64,000 nucleotides of DNA, taken from the NCBI GenBank assembly GCA_960531495.1, contig OY482846.1, positions 31,967,817 through 32,031,816 of the forward strand, given 5' to 3'. The notes below the pieces were generated by a model. That model was not told where the DNA came from. It made no database searches and saw nothing but the letters and a program-made list of their open reading frames with translations. Source of the DNA: Zeus faber. Taxonomy: Eukaryota > Chordata > Actinopteri > Zeiformes > Zeidae. The position numbers and the translations under genes were made by a program. Within the stretch, counting starts at the first letter, position 1. Each line of letters opens with the position of its first letter. This document shows, piece after piece, positions 1 through 51,167 of the stretch.

Positions 1-1186
1 GCATCTTGAAAGAGAAAATGTTGTTTATGTTGTCTTCCCCTTTGAGACATGACATTCACTTCACAATTTATGAGAAGAACTTTTCACAAGAGAAGTTTCA
101 TTTTCACATTCTTCCACTGAGGAACAGGTCGACTTCGCTGAATCCAAGTTTTTGAATTTGTGATGTGCAAAACGGTTTAATCTCAAAATCAAACCTATCT
201 TGGTTCAAGAAAGATATGCAAATTACAGGAGAACATTGCGAATACTTGAAATCTAGGACATACTATCAATAGCTTGGCAAATCTTTATTGTAATTTTATC
301 TTTCTGTTGGTTTGGCTTAGACCACCCTTACATTGCTGAGAATAAGACAATGCCAATTGCAGCTGCAAAGTTTAAATACAACTCGTGGCTACTTATGGTC
401 AACGCTAGCGAACTAGCACATTCAATAAAAAGATTGAAGAAACAACAACAAAATACGTAGTGAGGAGTGGTATTTAACAAGTTATGCCTGTGCCTGGCAA
501 CTTGAAAAAAAAATGTTTTTTCCATGACTTCCACCTAAGTTATCATCTCTTGAAAAAATTACCATAACATTGTGCATTGTTTTTTCGACAAAGACCATCT
601 GCTTGAGAATTTAAGTCAGTGCACTATTCACTAAGCGACCATGGTTAAAAAGGAAAATCAAAGGAGGGGTGGACTACAAGAAATTAAACAATCAAGGGTG
701 TTGGTGGCAAAGTTATTGTGTAAGCTTCAGTCAACCGATTCGTAACTTTAGAATGGGGCCATCGGCCGATTCATGGCACACTTAGATCGACCCAGGGGTC
801 CGTGTATTGATGTAGTCGTATCTTTAACGTTAAAACCTGTTTCTGATTCGTATCAGTGGATCGTTACACCCCTAGTCACTGTACCTGGGAGTGAAGGGTA
901 CCTATTAAAACCATCAGGGGGTTTGTGGGGATATCTGCAATGACTTCTGGCATTCAGAGTAATTGCTTATGTATCTCATTTTGGAGGTGAAAGGTCCAAT
1001 TTTATCAGCAGTACCTCGATGTGGAACCACACCAATCCAAACTCTCTCATTGGGCAAAAAAATAAAAAACATTTAATTAAAACAAAAAATAAAAAAAATA
1101 AAATTACTAAAAAATAAGTGGACTACCTTTTTTTCTTTAACACTTTAACACAGTGATATCATTGGTTAATTAACTCTCTGACTTAC
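1..1186 (-). other. ube3a intron, no other feature seen
   Basis: This is intron sequence downstream of the AZUL exon of ube3a. It is AT-rich with an A-rich tract near 1060-1115. The short open frame at 328-534 (minus) has no family features and looks like chance. Confidence 0.6.
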
Positions 1187-1964
1187 CTTTAAAGTCACCC
1201 CTGACAGAATTGATGTCCTTGTGATTCATTTTCCTGCAAGCAGAGTTGTTGAGGGCACTGCTCTCTAGATAGGCAGAGCTGGTGCCTTTCTTTGAAGGGT
1301 GGGGGTCACACAGTTTGGCATTGATTTTATAGAGCTCCAGGGCCTTAACCGCTGCTGCATTGTTGTCCATGCGATGGAAGTCCATCGATGAGGCACACCA
1401 CGAGTTAGAGCAGGAGTCATTTCCACAGCCCTCGGTTAACTGGTGGTAGTAGCGCTCTATTAGATGTTTGGCGGCTGCTCGCTTCCTGTGTTCAGAGGTA
1501 AGACACAACATCTTATAAACACTGAGACGAGGCCAAAGTATGTATAGCACAAGCACTCAAAGTCAACGATGAACGTGGGAATTGTCCGTTAGAACGTGTT
1601 TTGACATGTTGGACGTATAGACATTTCACTGACATTAACAAGCACAGCTGATATCAGGTTTGATGCCCACAATCACTTAAAAACTATTATATTTGATTAT
1701 CTACAGTCAATATACGATCAAAATAATCTGCAATAATCTAGTTATAATTACTACAATATGGACGACAACAAAAAAGGAAAGAGAAAGGGGTGAGAACAGA
1801 AAACACTGCAAAGAGGTACACATCCATGAACCGAGTGATGTAGGGGTCAGGTTTTTAGTTTGACCTAAGGAACCGCGGTTACATGCATACCATGAATAGG
1901 ATTTTCAGGTTAAACTCACATTCGGCTTGCTTCTGGGTTTTCCGTTTCAGGCTCCTCGTATTCT
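1187..1964 (-). CDS. ube3a: ube3a 5' coding exons (E3 ubiquitin ligase), partial
   Basis: Two coding exons are read on the minus strand. The first (1964-1920, 45 nt) ends ...ENPEASR plus two bases of a Met codon before a GTGAGT donor; its acceptor is at the CAG on 1967-1965. The second (1485-1187) encodes [20 protein letters not shown] and continues to ...DFK before GTAAGT. This is the AZUL zinc-binding domain found at the N terminus of UBE3A/E6AP, a HECT E3 ligase acting in nucleus and cytosol. The four zinc-ligand cysteines are kept ([17 protein letters not shown]); an extra cysteine found in the human protein (ASCP) is replaced by Ser. Phases agree: exon 1 leaves AT, exon 2 supplies G. The rest of the gene, including the HECT domain, lies to the left outside the window. 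The upstream N-terminal exon was not located; a promoter is proposed near 2.8-3.3 kb. Confidence 0.92.
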
Positions 1965-2669
1965 CTGATGGAATAAATAACAACAATCATCACTTCAGCT
2001 ATCACAGGAGGTTTTCCTGCCTTCACACTGACAGGTGAGTGCACCTGTAATACGGCGCGCAGCAGATCGAGGACCATAAATCGTCCGAGCCAAGTTCACA
2101 GGCAAGGGAGCGACATGAGAGCCAGCATCTTATTCCAGCAACAAGGCTCGTCCTGTTCTGATCGGGGTGAATCAGCGATGGTAGTGCACAACCAACATAA
2201 TACCACTGAAAAGATGTTCAGAAAATGGCAATATGCAATAAAGACTGAGATTGGCAAAGATTGAAAAGAAAAAAAATTGGCAAGATACAATATACCTAAA
2301 ATTAGATAGAACTATTTGGCTATACACAATAAACCTAAAAACCTACTAAGACAAAGGGAAAAAAAATGTCAATATACAAAAACCCTTCACATTAACTACC
2401 AATGGGCAGATTTGGCAATGGACAATACACCCATGTCTCAACAATCGACACTGTCAAAAATAGGAAATTGTGCATGTCTGTACAAGATAGATACCTCAAC
2501 TTAGCGGATTAGTTGTATAAACGGGAACACGGCCATCAACCGCAAGACTCGGTGCTTACTACTCCATTCATTTAATTTAATCGTTGGATTCTTGACTGGG
2601 AACCACATCACTAGCGGCTACCACACAGATGTTAGACATTGACTGACTGGCTAGCTAACGCTGCAAACG

Positions 2670-2710
<41 letters not shown>
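2670..2710. repeat. (TA)n microsatellite
   Basis: An uninterrupted TA run is followed by a short CA run. It lies between the ube3a exons and the proposed ube3a promoter. Confidence 0.95.
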
Positions 2711-2717
<7 letters not shown>

Positions 2718-2839
2718 CCCATTGTTCATATTTCAAAAGGCGTTTTTCATTGTATTTAAATATAATGAGCTCGGTGGTAGTATCCGACTGTTAATAAATA
2801 TTTGCCTGGTTGAACGAACAGTATTCAGCGCTAGCTGCC

Positions 2840-3335
2840 AACCAGCTAGCATTAGCAGCGAGCTACCCCTCCCCGCCTCTCGTCCTGGAGCCGCGGCTCT
2901 TTCCTGGATGCCGTACCCACCGCTCGCACGCTCCCGCGGGGCTCGGTCCGGCCTGTGGTGGCGCACACTCACAGTCCTCCTTCTCGTCGGAATTCATACG
3001 AGACTTTCTCCCTCCCTTGTTCGTTACGCTGTCGGAGTGTGTGAACGCGGCAATCCCGGCGAGCTTCGGGGGACGGGGCGGGGGGGGAGACGGGGACGCG
3101 GAGGTCTTCTCAATGCGTTCCGGGCGGCGCGGCGGGATATTTATCGGAAAGTTCCTTCAGGGCCTCCTCGTCGCATGCTGTTTCCTCTTTCTGCTGTTTA
3201 CAGCCATCTTGACTTGACCATCAGCCAGCGGTCGAACCGACAGCCCACAATGCACTGCGGGAGAGCGAGCGTTCGGTTTGAAAGGCGCCGTCTCTCTGCT
3301 CGACGAGGTTTTCCGCCCCAGCAAACGCACCGTGA
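2840..3335 (-). promoter_or_regulatory. CpG-rich region, probable ube3a promoter / first exon
   Basis: A GC-rich, CpG-dense stretch stands out from AT-rich flanks, directly upstream of the minus-strand ube3a exons. On the minus strand it contains AAGATGGC (3211-3204), the core of the YY1 motif common at vertebrate start sites. The open frames seen here on both strands are explained by the base composition. The promoter role is inferred from position and composition; the transcription start cannot be read from sequence alone. Confidence 0.5.
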
Positions 3336-3927
3336 GAATCACAGTTTGCCAGAACTGTTATCGAGGTGATTTTTTTTTTTTAAATTCAATTTCATTTATT
3401 TTTCTGATCTACTGCAAGCTTTATATTGGATTTTTTTTTTATTGGTGTTTTTCCATCTAAAAGATACCCGGGAATCTGCATGAGTTCGACCTGCTCTTCA
3501 TATTAAACTTTTATTTTTTTATGTCATTGAGGCCACTTTTGGAAAGGGACACTCTTTTGTATGGTTGAAGATTTCATATCTTCATTTTTCGTATGCGGTC
3601 ATGCAAATATTATGCATTGAATCGATGAGGGTCTCCAAGTCGCTAGACTAAAAAAAAAAGAAAGTAATAATACATCAGAAAGAATATACTTACAAGTAAT
3701 AAACAACATTTTAAAATGTATTTTTTTAACTGAATTTTTTATCAAATGTATTGTATATCAACATACAAACATTCAGACATCAATAAGCATTTGCATTAAA
3801 TATAAATATAACAGATAGTAAGTACAATCTTTAAAATAAATTTGTTTGACGCTCCTTGAAAAACATCTTAATATTTTTTTATTATATATTAATTTGAGAG
3901 TCTATATATTGGATTTAAATTCAAACT

Positions 3928-3967
<40 letters not shown>
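3928..3967. repeat. (GATA)n microsatellite
   Basis: About nine tandem copies of the four-base unit TAGA. Confidence 0.95.
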
Positions 3968-3968
<1 letters not shown>

Positions 3969-4976
3969 AGTAGAGGAATTGGAGAACTTGGATTTATGAC
4001 ATTTTCCAATTAACACTATAAAGTTAACCATCAATTCAATACTTGTGTTATTCATGTAACCCATAATTATGTCTTTACCACTCTACGGGATATCTAGTTT
4101 TGTGAGGGGTGCGAATGCCAAGGTCTGGCCTCAGGCCTTAAACGATTGTGAGGATTATTTTGAGAGTTAATTGAAAATTGCCTGGAGTTGTTCAAAGCCA
4201 ATCATTTGAGACCAATAATTCAAGAGAAATAATGATTGAAAATCATTCATTGAGGAATGATTCTTCAATGTCTGAATTGATGACACAAAAGTGAAATTGA
4301 ATATAATATTGACCTATTTTTATTAAATGCATTTATATGTGATGCCCTTCTACTAAAGTAAAGCACTTTGAGTTGCATGTTGTGTATGAAAGGTGCTATG
4401 CAAAACTAGGGAAATCCAGGGGAAATGGACCATTTTTATTTCTTCTACTTCCTCCAAAAATTTATAGTTTTTGTAAAACAGTCCTGTTCGGGACACCAAA
4501 TAGTCCAAATTGAAAATGACACAATGCAGTATGTAATACAGAATACAACTATAAGATTTATATCTGTAAAATGGAGTAAACTGTGCATGTACATGTAAAA
4601 CTTTCAAGGGCACTGCACGTGGCTTCCAGTATTCTTGCTTAAGAGACGCCCAATATGTATGAAAATAAATTGACCTATTCAGCTTAAATGTTAAACCAAT
4701 CTAAGCCCACCTAACTGCTGTGTGCAAATATGGGGGAGGGAGAGGGGTGAAGAAAGAGAGGGCTGGACCAGACCACATCAGCACTGTGATGCAAAGATCG
4801 ACCCCTCATCTTCATAGAGATGATAATTGAGCTGTATGGTAACCAATGGGCCTGAAGAGCGACAGATTGTGCTGAGATTTGAGATGAAGACAAGGAAGAA
4901 AAGTTGAGGCGGACATGAGTTAGAAAATCTGATAGAAGACCTCCCAAAGAGTCTCATTTTGTGTACACCCTACAAC

Positions 4977-5290
4977 AGTGGTTCTCAACGTCCGGTCCAG
5001 GGACCCCCAGATGCCCTGTAGGGAGGTCTTTTCCAAGACATTGGCACCATTATAGAATGTACAATAATGACTGATTGGATCATGGTTTCACTGTAACATC
5101 CCTCCCTCTCTATAGAATAGACAGGTATGGAAGTTTGGACTGAATAATATCTAATAAAAATCTTCTTAGATTGGGGTCCTAGAGACAAAATCTGGCCAAA
5201 CACCCAGAACGGGTGTGAAAACGTCTAGTACGTTACGTTAGTAATTTCCCCCTGGGATTATCAAAGTATTTCTGATTCTGATTCTGATAT
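4977..5290 (+). mobile_element. hAT-like (CAGTGGTTCTCAAC) fragment plus LINE-type 3' tail
   Basis: The left end CAGTGGTTCTCAACGTCC followed by GGGACCCCC is the terminal pattern of Charlie-type hAT elements. About 250 bp later, TTTCCCCCTGGGATTATC followed by AAAGTATTTCTGATTCTGATTCTG is the 3'-tail pattern common to fish LINEs and their SINEs. The same tail recurs at 7913-7953. The boundary between the two repeats is unclear. Confidence 0.45.
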
Positions 5291-5764
5291 GAAGTGATTT
5301 CTTGTGTGCGTGGATTTGCCAGAGCCATTCACAAAAAAAAAAAAATGTTCTGGGGAAATTAAGGACATACGGCTTTAGTTTGTCCTTCGTTTGCGTTAAT
5401 ATATTCAGTAACAAAGTATTTGTGTGTGTGTGTGTGTGTGTGTGTGAGTTTTTGGTCCAAATTTACAGAACTGGTCAACTCAGAAACTTTGTTTTCAACT
5501 GATATATGTAGTGACGGGTAGAGCTTTAGAGTAGGATTTTTGACACATTCGTATGTTTTTATCGGCAGATTCTGTGTTTCACGGCCGAGGTGGATGTTGT
5601 CCGTGTTTTCTTTTTTTGAGTCTCCACGTGTTCTTTTTGTTTCCATGTATTGTTATGAGTTGCCCTGTCTTCACTGTCCTTGACGCGGCCGCACGACAAA
5701 GTTCCCAAATGGCCAGTGAAGATTCGACGGACTAATTTTCACTGTTTCATTGAAAACAAAACGA

Positions 5765-5868
<104 letters not shown>

Positions 5869-5939
5869 GGGGGAGACGAGAAAAACACCCGCTCGCGCTC
5901 CCCTTTCCGCCGCTCCGTTTCAACGTGTTTGTTTCCCGC

Positions 5940-6240
5940 GCTCTGGCGACATTCACTTCCGGCCAATAGCGTCCCCGGATCCACTTTCCAGCCCGCGCTA
6001 GATCCAATCGGGTGTGCTCGTCTCGGAGAGCCAACCCGGGCATTTTGCTGCAGGACAACCGACCAATCAGCGGACAGTAGACGCGACAACGCCGACCAAT
6101 CGGGTGGCAGCACAATTGTGAGCTCGGGGTCGGCCCCCCCGCCCCAAAAAAAAGAAACGCTCTGTCTGCCGGGCTCGTCTCACGGTTCTTCCACCGGGTT
6201 GTTCTTTCCCCCCCCTCCCCCCATTCCGGAGCTCACCACA
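5940..6240 (+). promoter_or_regulatory. ipo5 promoter with four CCAAT boxes
   Basis: CpG-rich DNA immediately upstream of the ipo5 start codon. Four CCAAT pentamers on the plus strand, at 5963, 6004, 6063 and 6096, match NF-Y sites; the first abuts an ETS-like ACTTCCGG. No TATA box is evident. This is typical of a housekeeping promoter. The transcription start probably lies between the last CCAAT and 6241. Confidence 0.65.
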
Positions 6241-28233
<21,993 letters not shown>

Positions 28234-29460
28234 GCCACCTACGCCCCTCACCCATTCTGCCCCCATTTCCTCCAAGAAGAAGAAACACAACACCTGATCA
28301 TGATTAAACCACCTGGATCTGCTCCATAGAATCCCTCCTCTTCCTCCTGCTCCAAACTGTAGCGTGTGTGTATATGGACTTCTTTGCAGCCGGCCCCCCC
28401 AGCCCCCCTCGCCTCATCCCTCCCTTTTCTGGGCGACCTAGTCTGTCTGACCACACAGTCTCCTCCTACTCCCTCTACCGACGTGGAGAACGATACCACA
28501 CCACCTGAAGTCACTCACTAAAGTCACTGAGCAGACTTGTTTTTCTTTCTCCCTTCCCAGTGGAGGGTCGTCGGTTCTCATCTGCGCAAAGGGAATGGGA
28601 TAAATGGAGTCTATTAGGGCCCTCCCCCCCTATGTTGAATATTAAGATCTGGTTGAATTGTGTTCAGACTTTTTTTATTTTTTTCTTTTTTTGTTGTTGT
28701 TGTCGTTGTTGTTGTGGGGAGTGGTGTATTCCTTCGTCTGACTCTGCCCGGAGAGACTCATTTTTCGACGTCGCCCGGCGAAAACTTGGACGGTCAGGCT
28801 CCGAAGGGCCTGGGTCGGTGAAACGTGAACTGGATATGACACTTGAGGACTGTGAAAATGGACGAAGGTGGAGGTGCACGTTGGGCGATCACTGCCCGTC
28901 TCCTGTGAATTCTTATATTTTATTTTCTATCTTTTTTTTCTTTTGTCCATTCTTTATTCCCAGTGTTACCTGGGGGAAGTGGCCTGTGCTCGCCACAGCT
29001 CAGAGCGTATGTTGAAGACTGATATGTCAAGAGTGGCTAACTCCTAGAATCTGAATCGGTAACAAGTTGGGAAATCAACACGGTCACCTGGAAGAGCTGC
29101 CCTGACCCAGTAGGCGTCTTTGGAAGCCGCTCCCAAATTAACGTCAGCTGTTGAAGGAGAAGTGCTGTTCTACTCACTGTTTGCTTAGAACTGTTTGATG
29201 GCAGGAAGTTTGGTCAGGGGCACTTGAGAGGAAGCGCAATAACTTTTTTTTTTTTTTCCTCTTTTTTTTTTTAGTGGGTCTCAGCCGCAGTGTTTGGCAA
29301 GTTGGAGCATGAATTGTAGATTATTTTCTTTTTTGTTTTTTCTTTTTTTATAAAATGCGTGCCACCTTCTGCTAACATTTTGGTTTAGAACCCTTGCAAC
29401 CCTGCAGGTGTTTGATGGAATTATGAAAACTACCGACATTAAAAATTCCAATTGATAACA
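28234..29460 (+). other. ipo5 3' UTR (inferred)
   Basis: Non-coding DNA following the ipo5 stop codon. ATTAAA at 29438-29443 followed by the GT-rich TTGTCTGTGTC at about 29460 is the best polyadenylation signal. The open frame at 28560-29015 has no family features and lies inside this UTR. Confidence 0.55.
29438..29443 (+). terminator. Probable ipo5 polyadenylation signal ATTAAA
   Basis: Common variant hexamer about 1.2 kb past the stop codon, with a GT-rich element about 20 bases downstream. No canonical AATAAA was seen earlier in the UTR. Confidence 0.45.
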
Positions 29461-29624
29461 TTGTCTGTGTCGTCCTTTCCCTAAAACATCTGAGCAGGTC
29501 AAAAGCATCTGAAAAGATGGTTTTGTTAAAATGCCAATTTGTTTTCTTCATCCATAAAGTAAACAAAAACAGCTATTCAATGGATTTTTGCCATCCATGT
29601 GCACTTATTTTATTTATCACATTG

Positions 29625-30245
29625 AAATAGCCCCCTTTTGTGCTGAAGCGCTTGAAAAGTGCTTTTCCAGAATTGCTGGCACAACAGATGATGCCAGGAG
29701 AATGTCAATTTAATCCAGCATGATTGGAAATATACACTTATAATAGATAAACTAATATAAATAATAGACTGAGAAAAAGATTAGATTATATATGTGGTCT
29801 TTGTTTTGCGTGAAGTCCTTTAAAATCTGAGAAAAGTGCCTAAAGTACTCGAAATTCCTTGAATTGAATTGTAATACAGTGGTACCTCGACTTACGACTG
29901 CATCTACTTACAACTAATCCAAGATACAAGTGGCGATAGTCACGAAAATTTGTATCGACTTGCGACCGACTGCTCCAAGATACGACCGTGGAAATTTGCA
30001 GTTGGCGCGTCGGCGGCCAGTCAGCAGGCGACCTACATCGTGTGTGTGTACGTAGTTCGTGGCTCATTGATATTGTTTTCATCTTTACTGTGTTTGTGCT
30101 GTGCATTTTGTTTATTTTCACCCTTGATGATTTCATAATTTATATGGGAAAAATTGCTTCGACATACGACTGTTTTAACATACAACCGTTCTTATAGAAC
30201 CAATTACAGTCGTAAGTCGAGGTACCACTGTACCAGAATGAACAG
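29625..30245 (+). repeat. Dispersed repeat copy A, interrupted by a MITE
   Basis: Shares ordered blocks with 35384-35715: CCCCTTTTGTGC, TTTAATCCAGCATG, TTTGTTTTGCGT, AAGTCCTT and CCTTGAATTGAATT, then CCAGAATG. Copy A is split between GAATTGAATTGTAA and CCAGAATG by the 354-bp element at 29877-30230. Confidence 0.6.
29877..30230. mobile_element. CAGTGG-ended MITE (Tigger/pogo type) with TA duplication
   Basis: 354 bp with perfect 24-bp terminal inverted repeats starting CAGTGGTACCTCGACTTACG, flanked by TA on each side. The internal sequence is rich in partial repeats of TACGAC. The terminus resembles the larger Tigger element at 56.7 kb (CAGTGGTACTTTGAATTACG). No coding capacity. Confidence 0.88.
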
Positions 30246-30564
30246 TCCTTTCTGCAGAGATCCTTGAACTGCTGATATGGATGAACATTTACAAAAGGGT
30301 ACCGCACCCTCTGGTATATTAACCAAACATCATCTAAACCCCAAAAAATGTCCACAGCTCTGGTATTTTAACAAACACAGAATCTAAAGCGATAAATGTT
30401 CATACCTTGTGGTGCATCGCGTTAGGCATGGTTTTTAACACCCCGGAGCGGTGGACATGGTATGAAACTTTAATCACATGGCACTTTAAAGTGTTGTACA
30501 AGTAGTCAGGCGGCGTAAAAACATATGGAAGAAAATTAATACAGAGCGTGCATAAAACACCGGG

Positions 30565-31026
30565 AACTCATTCATGGAACTGCTGCCCCACAGCAAGAAG
30601 ATCCTGGGTTCGATTCCCGTCTGGGGCGTCGTTGGCACCGTGCTCCGGCGGGGTTATCTCCCAAATAGGGGCCTTTCCGTGTGAAGGAAACCCCATGTGA
30701 GCACGGGGAGAACATACAGGATGTTCTCCCCGTGCTCACATGGGGTTTCCTCCACCTCACGTCAGTAAGGAACGTGCACAACATCATCGTCTGACCGGCT
30801 ATGGACATTTGAGAAGCAGGTCCCCGGGCACGTCGTCGAATGCTGCCCACTGCTCCTGGCTGCCCCCCTGGAGGAAGGACAAGCCAGGACGGGTCAAGTG
30901 CAGAGGCCACATTTCACCGGCCACCACCCAAAAAGCATGTTCGTGTGTGTGTGTGTGTATATATATATATATGCATGTGTTGTAGTGTGGTGTGTTATGT
31001 GATGAATAAAGATTCTTCTTCTTCTA
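30565..31026 (+). mobile_element. tRNA-headed SINE with internal palindrome
   Basis: GGGTTCGATTCCCGT near 30608 matches the RNA polymerase III B box of tRNA-derived SINEs. It is followed by the common fish SINE body (TGTTCTCCCCGTGCTCACAT, GGGGTTTCC) and ends with TG/TA repeats and AATAAAGATTCTTCTTCTTC. Its body contains a perfect palindrome at 30686-30750. The A box is not clear. Confidence 0.6.
30686..30750. repeat. Perfect palindrome, 30-bp arms, 5-base loop
   Basis: The left arm (30686-30715) begins GGAAACCCCATGTGAGCACG. The right arm (30721-30750) ends CGTGCTCACATGGGGTTTCC. The arms are exact inverses, separated by ACAGG. Confidence 0.97.
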
Positions 31027-32409
31027 TAAAGTCTATGAAGTGCAGAGGAAAACAAGAGAAACCTGTTCGGCTTTATCGTTCGCTTAATGCAGGTTAAGAC
31101 GGAATTGCTGTGACATCTAAAAGTGAGATGACGATGGTGCGAGTTTCTGGTTCCATATCCTTGGTTAATATGGATTGGCTAATAATAATCCGATACATTG
31201 GACAATATGGATCTGATATGTGGGTAGATGAGGGGAGGGGAGTAACAAAATAATCAGATACGTGCGTTTATAGTTTATTTTGTAGATAATATTTTCCTTT
31301 TGTTTATTCACGTATGTCTATATCAGTTGAAAGACTTCGTTTGTTCGATTTTGGACAGTTGTTTAAAATGTCAGGTGGTACGAACCGTGAAAAAAGCCTC
31401 CCCCCACCAGGTCTAAAACACGGCTGCACCGCCTGATCTGGTTAAACTTTGAGGCCACAAAACTCCTAGAACGAATGAACCTGATTCAAATAATTGAAAG
31501 CGGTTTCAAATGATGCGCACTTTGTAGAGTGTCTTGATTAATGGTATATTTCCCATGGTAATTAATGCGGACACCAAAAATAATTCATTGACCCGATCGC
31601 AATACACAAAAATAATAATAATAATAATAATAATAAAAATAATGATTATAACGAAAATAAACTTCGGTCTTAAGTTGGGGGAGGGGCTTACAATGCGCGT
31701 AAAGAACGGAGAGAGAGAGAAATGCGGTGATTGGTAGATACGGGCAGGCGTGGTGATTGACATGTGTCGCGGCCAATAGCCGGTCGAGGAAGATTCCCGC
31801 CCGCCAAGCTGGACCTGAGGCGAATCAGTTCGTCCATTCGGCGGCAGGTGCGAGAGGACGACGCCGAGTGGAAGGAGCCGCTGCGCCAGGTTCCGAAAAG
31901 AGGTTAAACGGCCGTGCTATGGGGGTGTCGAGGGAATTGCCAGCAATGACTTGGCCTTGTACGCCGAGCTGGACGTAGGAGAGAACGTCGCTAATTGAAA
32001 AGAGGCGGTGAACTAATTTGCCCCCGAAGGGCGAAAACGGTTGTTTGTTCCTAGCACGTTCCAACAGCGAAATGAGCGCGTTGTCCATGTTATAAAGCAG
32101 CCCACATTATCACCCGTATCCCAGTGTTTTTTATTTTTGTTTTTATTTTTGTTTTTAATGGTGACATGTTCTTTTTTTTGTTTGTTTTAACCTGAACTTT
32201 GTGGTTGAGCTAAAAGCCATGTGGCCACGTGCACGCGGTTTGGCGCGTCTAAAGCGACCGTTTCACACCCGCATCTTGAGATCGTGAACTGCATGCTCGG
32301 TTTTTTAGTTTTTTTTGTTTTGTTTATTGTTTGTTTAATACGTTTCCATCAAAATGTTTCTGCTCCGCAAACGCTCGCTGAACGGGTCGATTGATTGCTT
32401 TGTTTACAG
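31027..32409 (+). other. Region upstream of ddx4; likely promoter and 5' UTR exon
   Basis: No protein-coding exon is seen. It holds an (AAT)n run at 31611-31637, then a moderately CpG-rich stretch at about 31730-32090 with the CCAAT-like GGCCAATAGCC near 31771. The ddx4 start-codon exon begins after an acceptor (TTTACAG) at 32409, so a non-coding first exon must lie upstream. A possible donor is GGCAG|GTGCGAG near 31848. The promoter location is inferred. Confidence 0.4.
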
Positions 32410-32418
32410 ACTAACGTC

Positions 32419-41463
<9,045 letters not shown>

Positions 41464-41775
41464 ACTGGTGCGCTGCCCCGTCATTCCTTCAATTGCATCT
41501 TTTGTGTTCCATGTAAAAGGGTGACTAACAATTTAAAATTGACTTCACAGGTTCAATTATTGTTAAATTGCTTTGTTTGTCATGTGCATGCAGTTGTTTA
41601 CTCTAAGTATTTGGAAGGCATTGAGTTTTATTTGTTTTATTTTTCCTGTGACATTCTGTATTGTTTATAAATACAAAGTTGTGTTCAATCTGACTGCCAC
41701 ACTATTGGATAATTAGAGGATGTTCACGGGTGCTCAAAACATTACCTTGCAAATAAAAGGTATAGAGTAAACTCA
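41464..41775 (+). other. ddx4 3' UTR
   Basis: Non-coding sequence between the ddx4 stop codon and its polyadenylation signal at 41752. Confidence 0.7.
41752..41757 (+). terminator. ddx4 polyadenylation signal AATAAA
   Basis: Canonical hexamer about 290 bases after the stop codon, in the sequence TTGCAAATAAAAGG. Confidence 0.75.
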
Positions 41776-42506
41776 AATACCATTTTCCAGTCTTCTATCT
41801 AAATGTGTATTAAGAAATTCAGTTTGCTTCATGGATAAATCGATAACATTGTGGTATTGGCTATTGAACCTGTGGGTCTAGGCCAGGGTTTCCAACTCCC
41901 AGATTGGAATTACTTTTTTTTTTAAGTGGGATTAGTACACGATCCTATTGTGCATAGTAAGGTTACTCTACTAGAGCAGGCTCGAATGGGGTAAAAGTAT
42001 GAATTGCATTGTCTGCCTGGAGATCCCAAAACACATAGTTGGCAGTCTTAACAGGAGGAAAACCTGATATTGATTACAATAAAGAACATTTTAAAACTTA
42101 TGGCAGCAAGGAAGTTAATCTAAAATGGAAATTTCAATGGCAGTAGTTACTCAACTAGAACACATAGCTGTGCACCTTGATAATCTTTTAAAAACTTCGG
42201 TGGAAACATTTCAGAGGCTGAAGGGTGCTTTTTTTTTTTAGCAAACTCAAATCCACAAATGAATTCCAGACATGAGTCAAGAGGTAGAATAGATGTTTTC
42301 ATTTGCGTTTCAGTACAGTGCATGAGCCCCCCCCCCCTAGTCTTCCCTCAGGCTGTACTGTATCAATATTTGTACACAAGCATCAGGAACACATTTAAAT
42401 AAAGGCGACACCCCCTCTTGTTTATGTTTGAACACATGTCAGTTAAAGTGAGTGATGGCACTGGGTGTGTGGACATGTCATCACAATCATCATTTGTGGT
42501 GTGCGT

Positions 42507-50984
<8,478 letters not shown>

Positions 50985-51039
50985 GACGCTGGAAGTAGGA
51001 GAGACCACCCAGCAACTTGTTGTAAGTTCACTTAGTAGC

Positions 51040-51133
51040 AGACACAGTCAACAACAACAACAATCTGAACTAACAGATCAAGATACTTTGTGTGTCACAT
51101 CATTTGTGCACACACACACATATTTACATATAC

Positions 51134-51167
<34 letters not shown>

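Noticed and set aside
3157-3342. Minus-strand frame ending MAVNSRKRKQHATRRP as a ube3a first coding exon
   Set aside because: Position and basic character are suggestive of the short UBE3A N-terminal isoform, but no GT donor in the right phase follows the ATG, so it could not be joined to the 1964-1920 exon.
2722-3369. 215-aa plus-strand frame in GC-rich DNA
   Set aside because: No recognisable domain, CpG-island composition, and open frames on several strands at once. It fits a promoter region, not a gene.
30572-30910. 112-aa minus-strand frame
   Set aside because: It lies wholly inside a SINE and is explained by that repeat.
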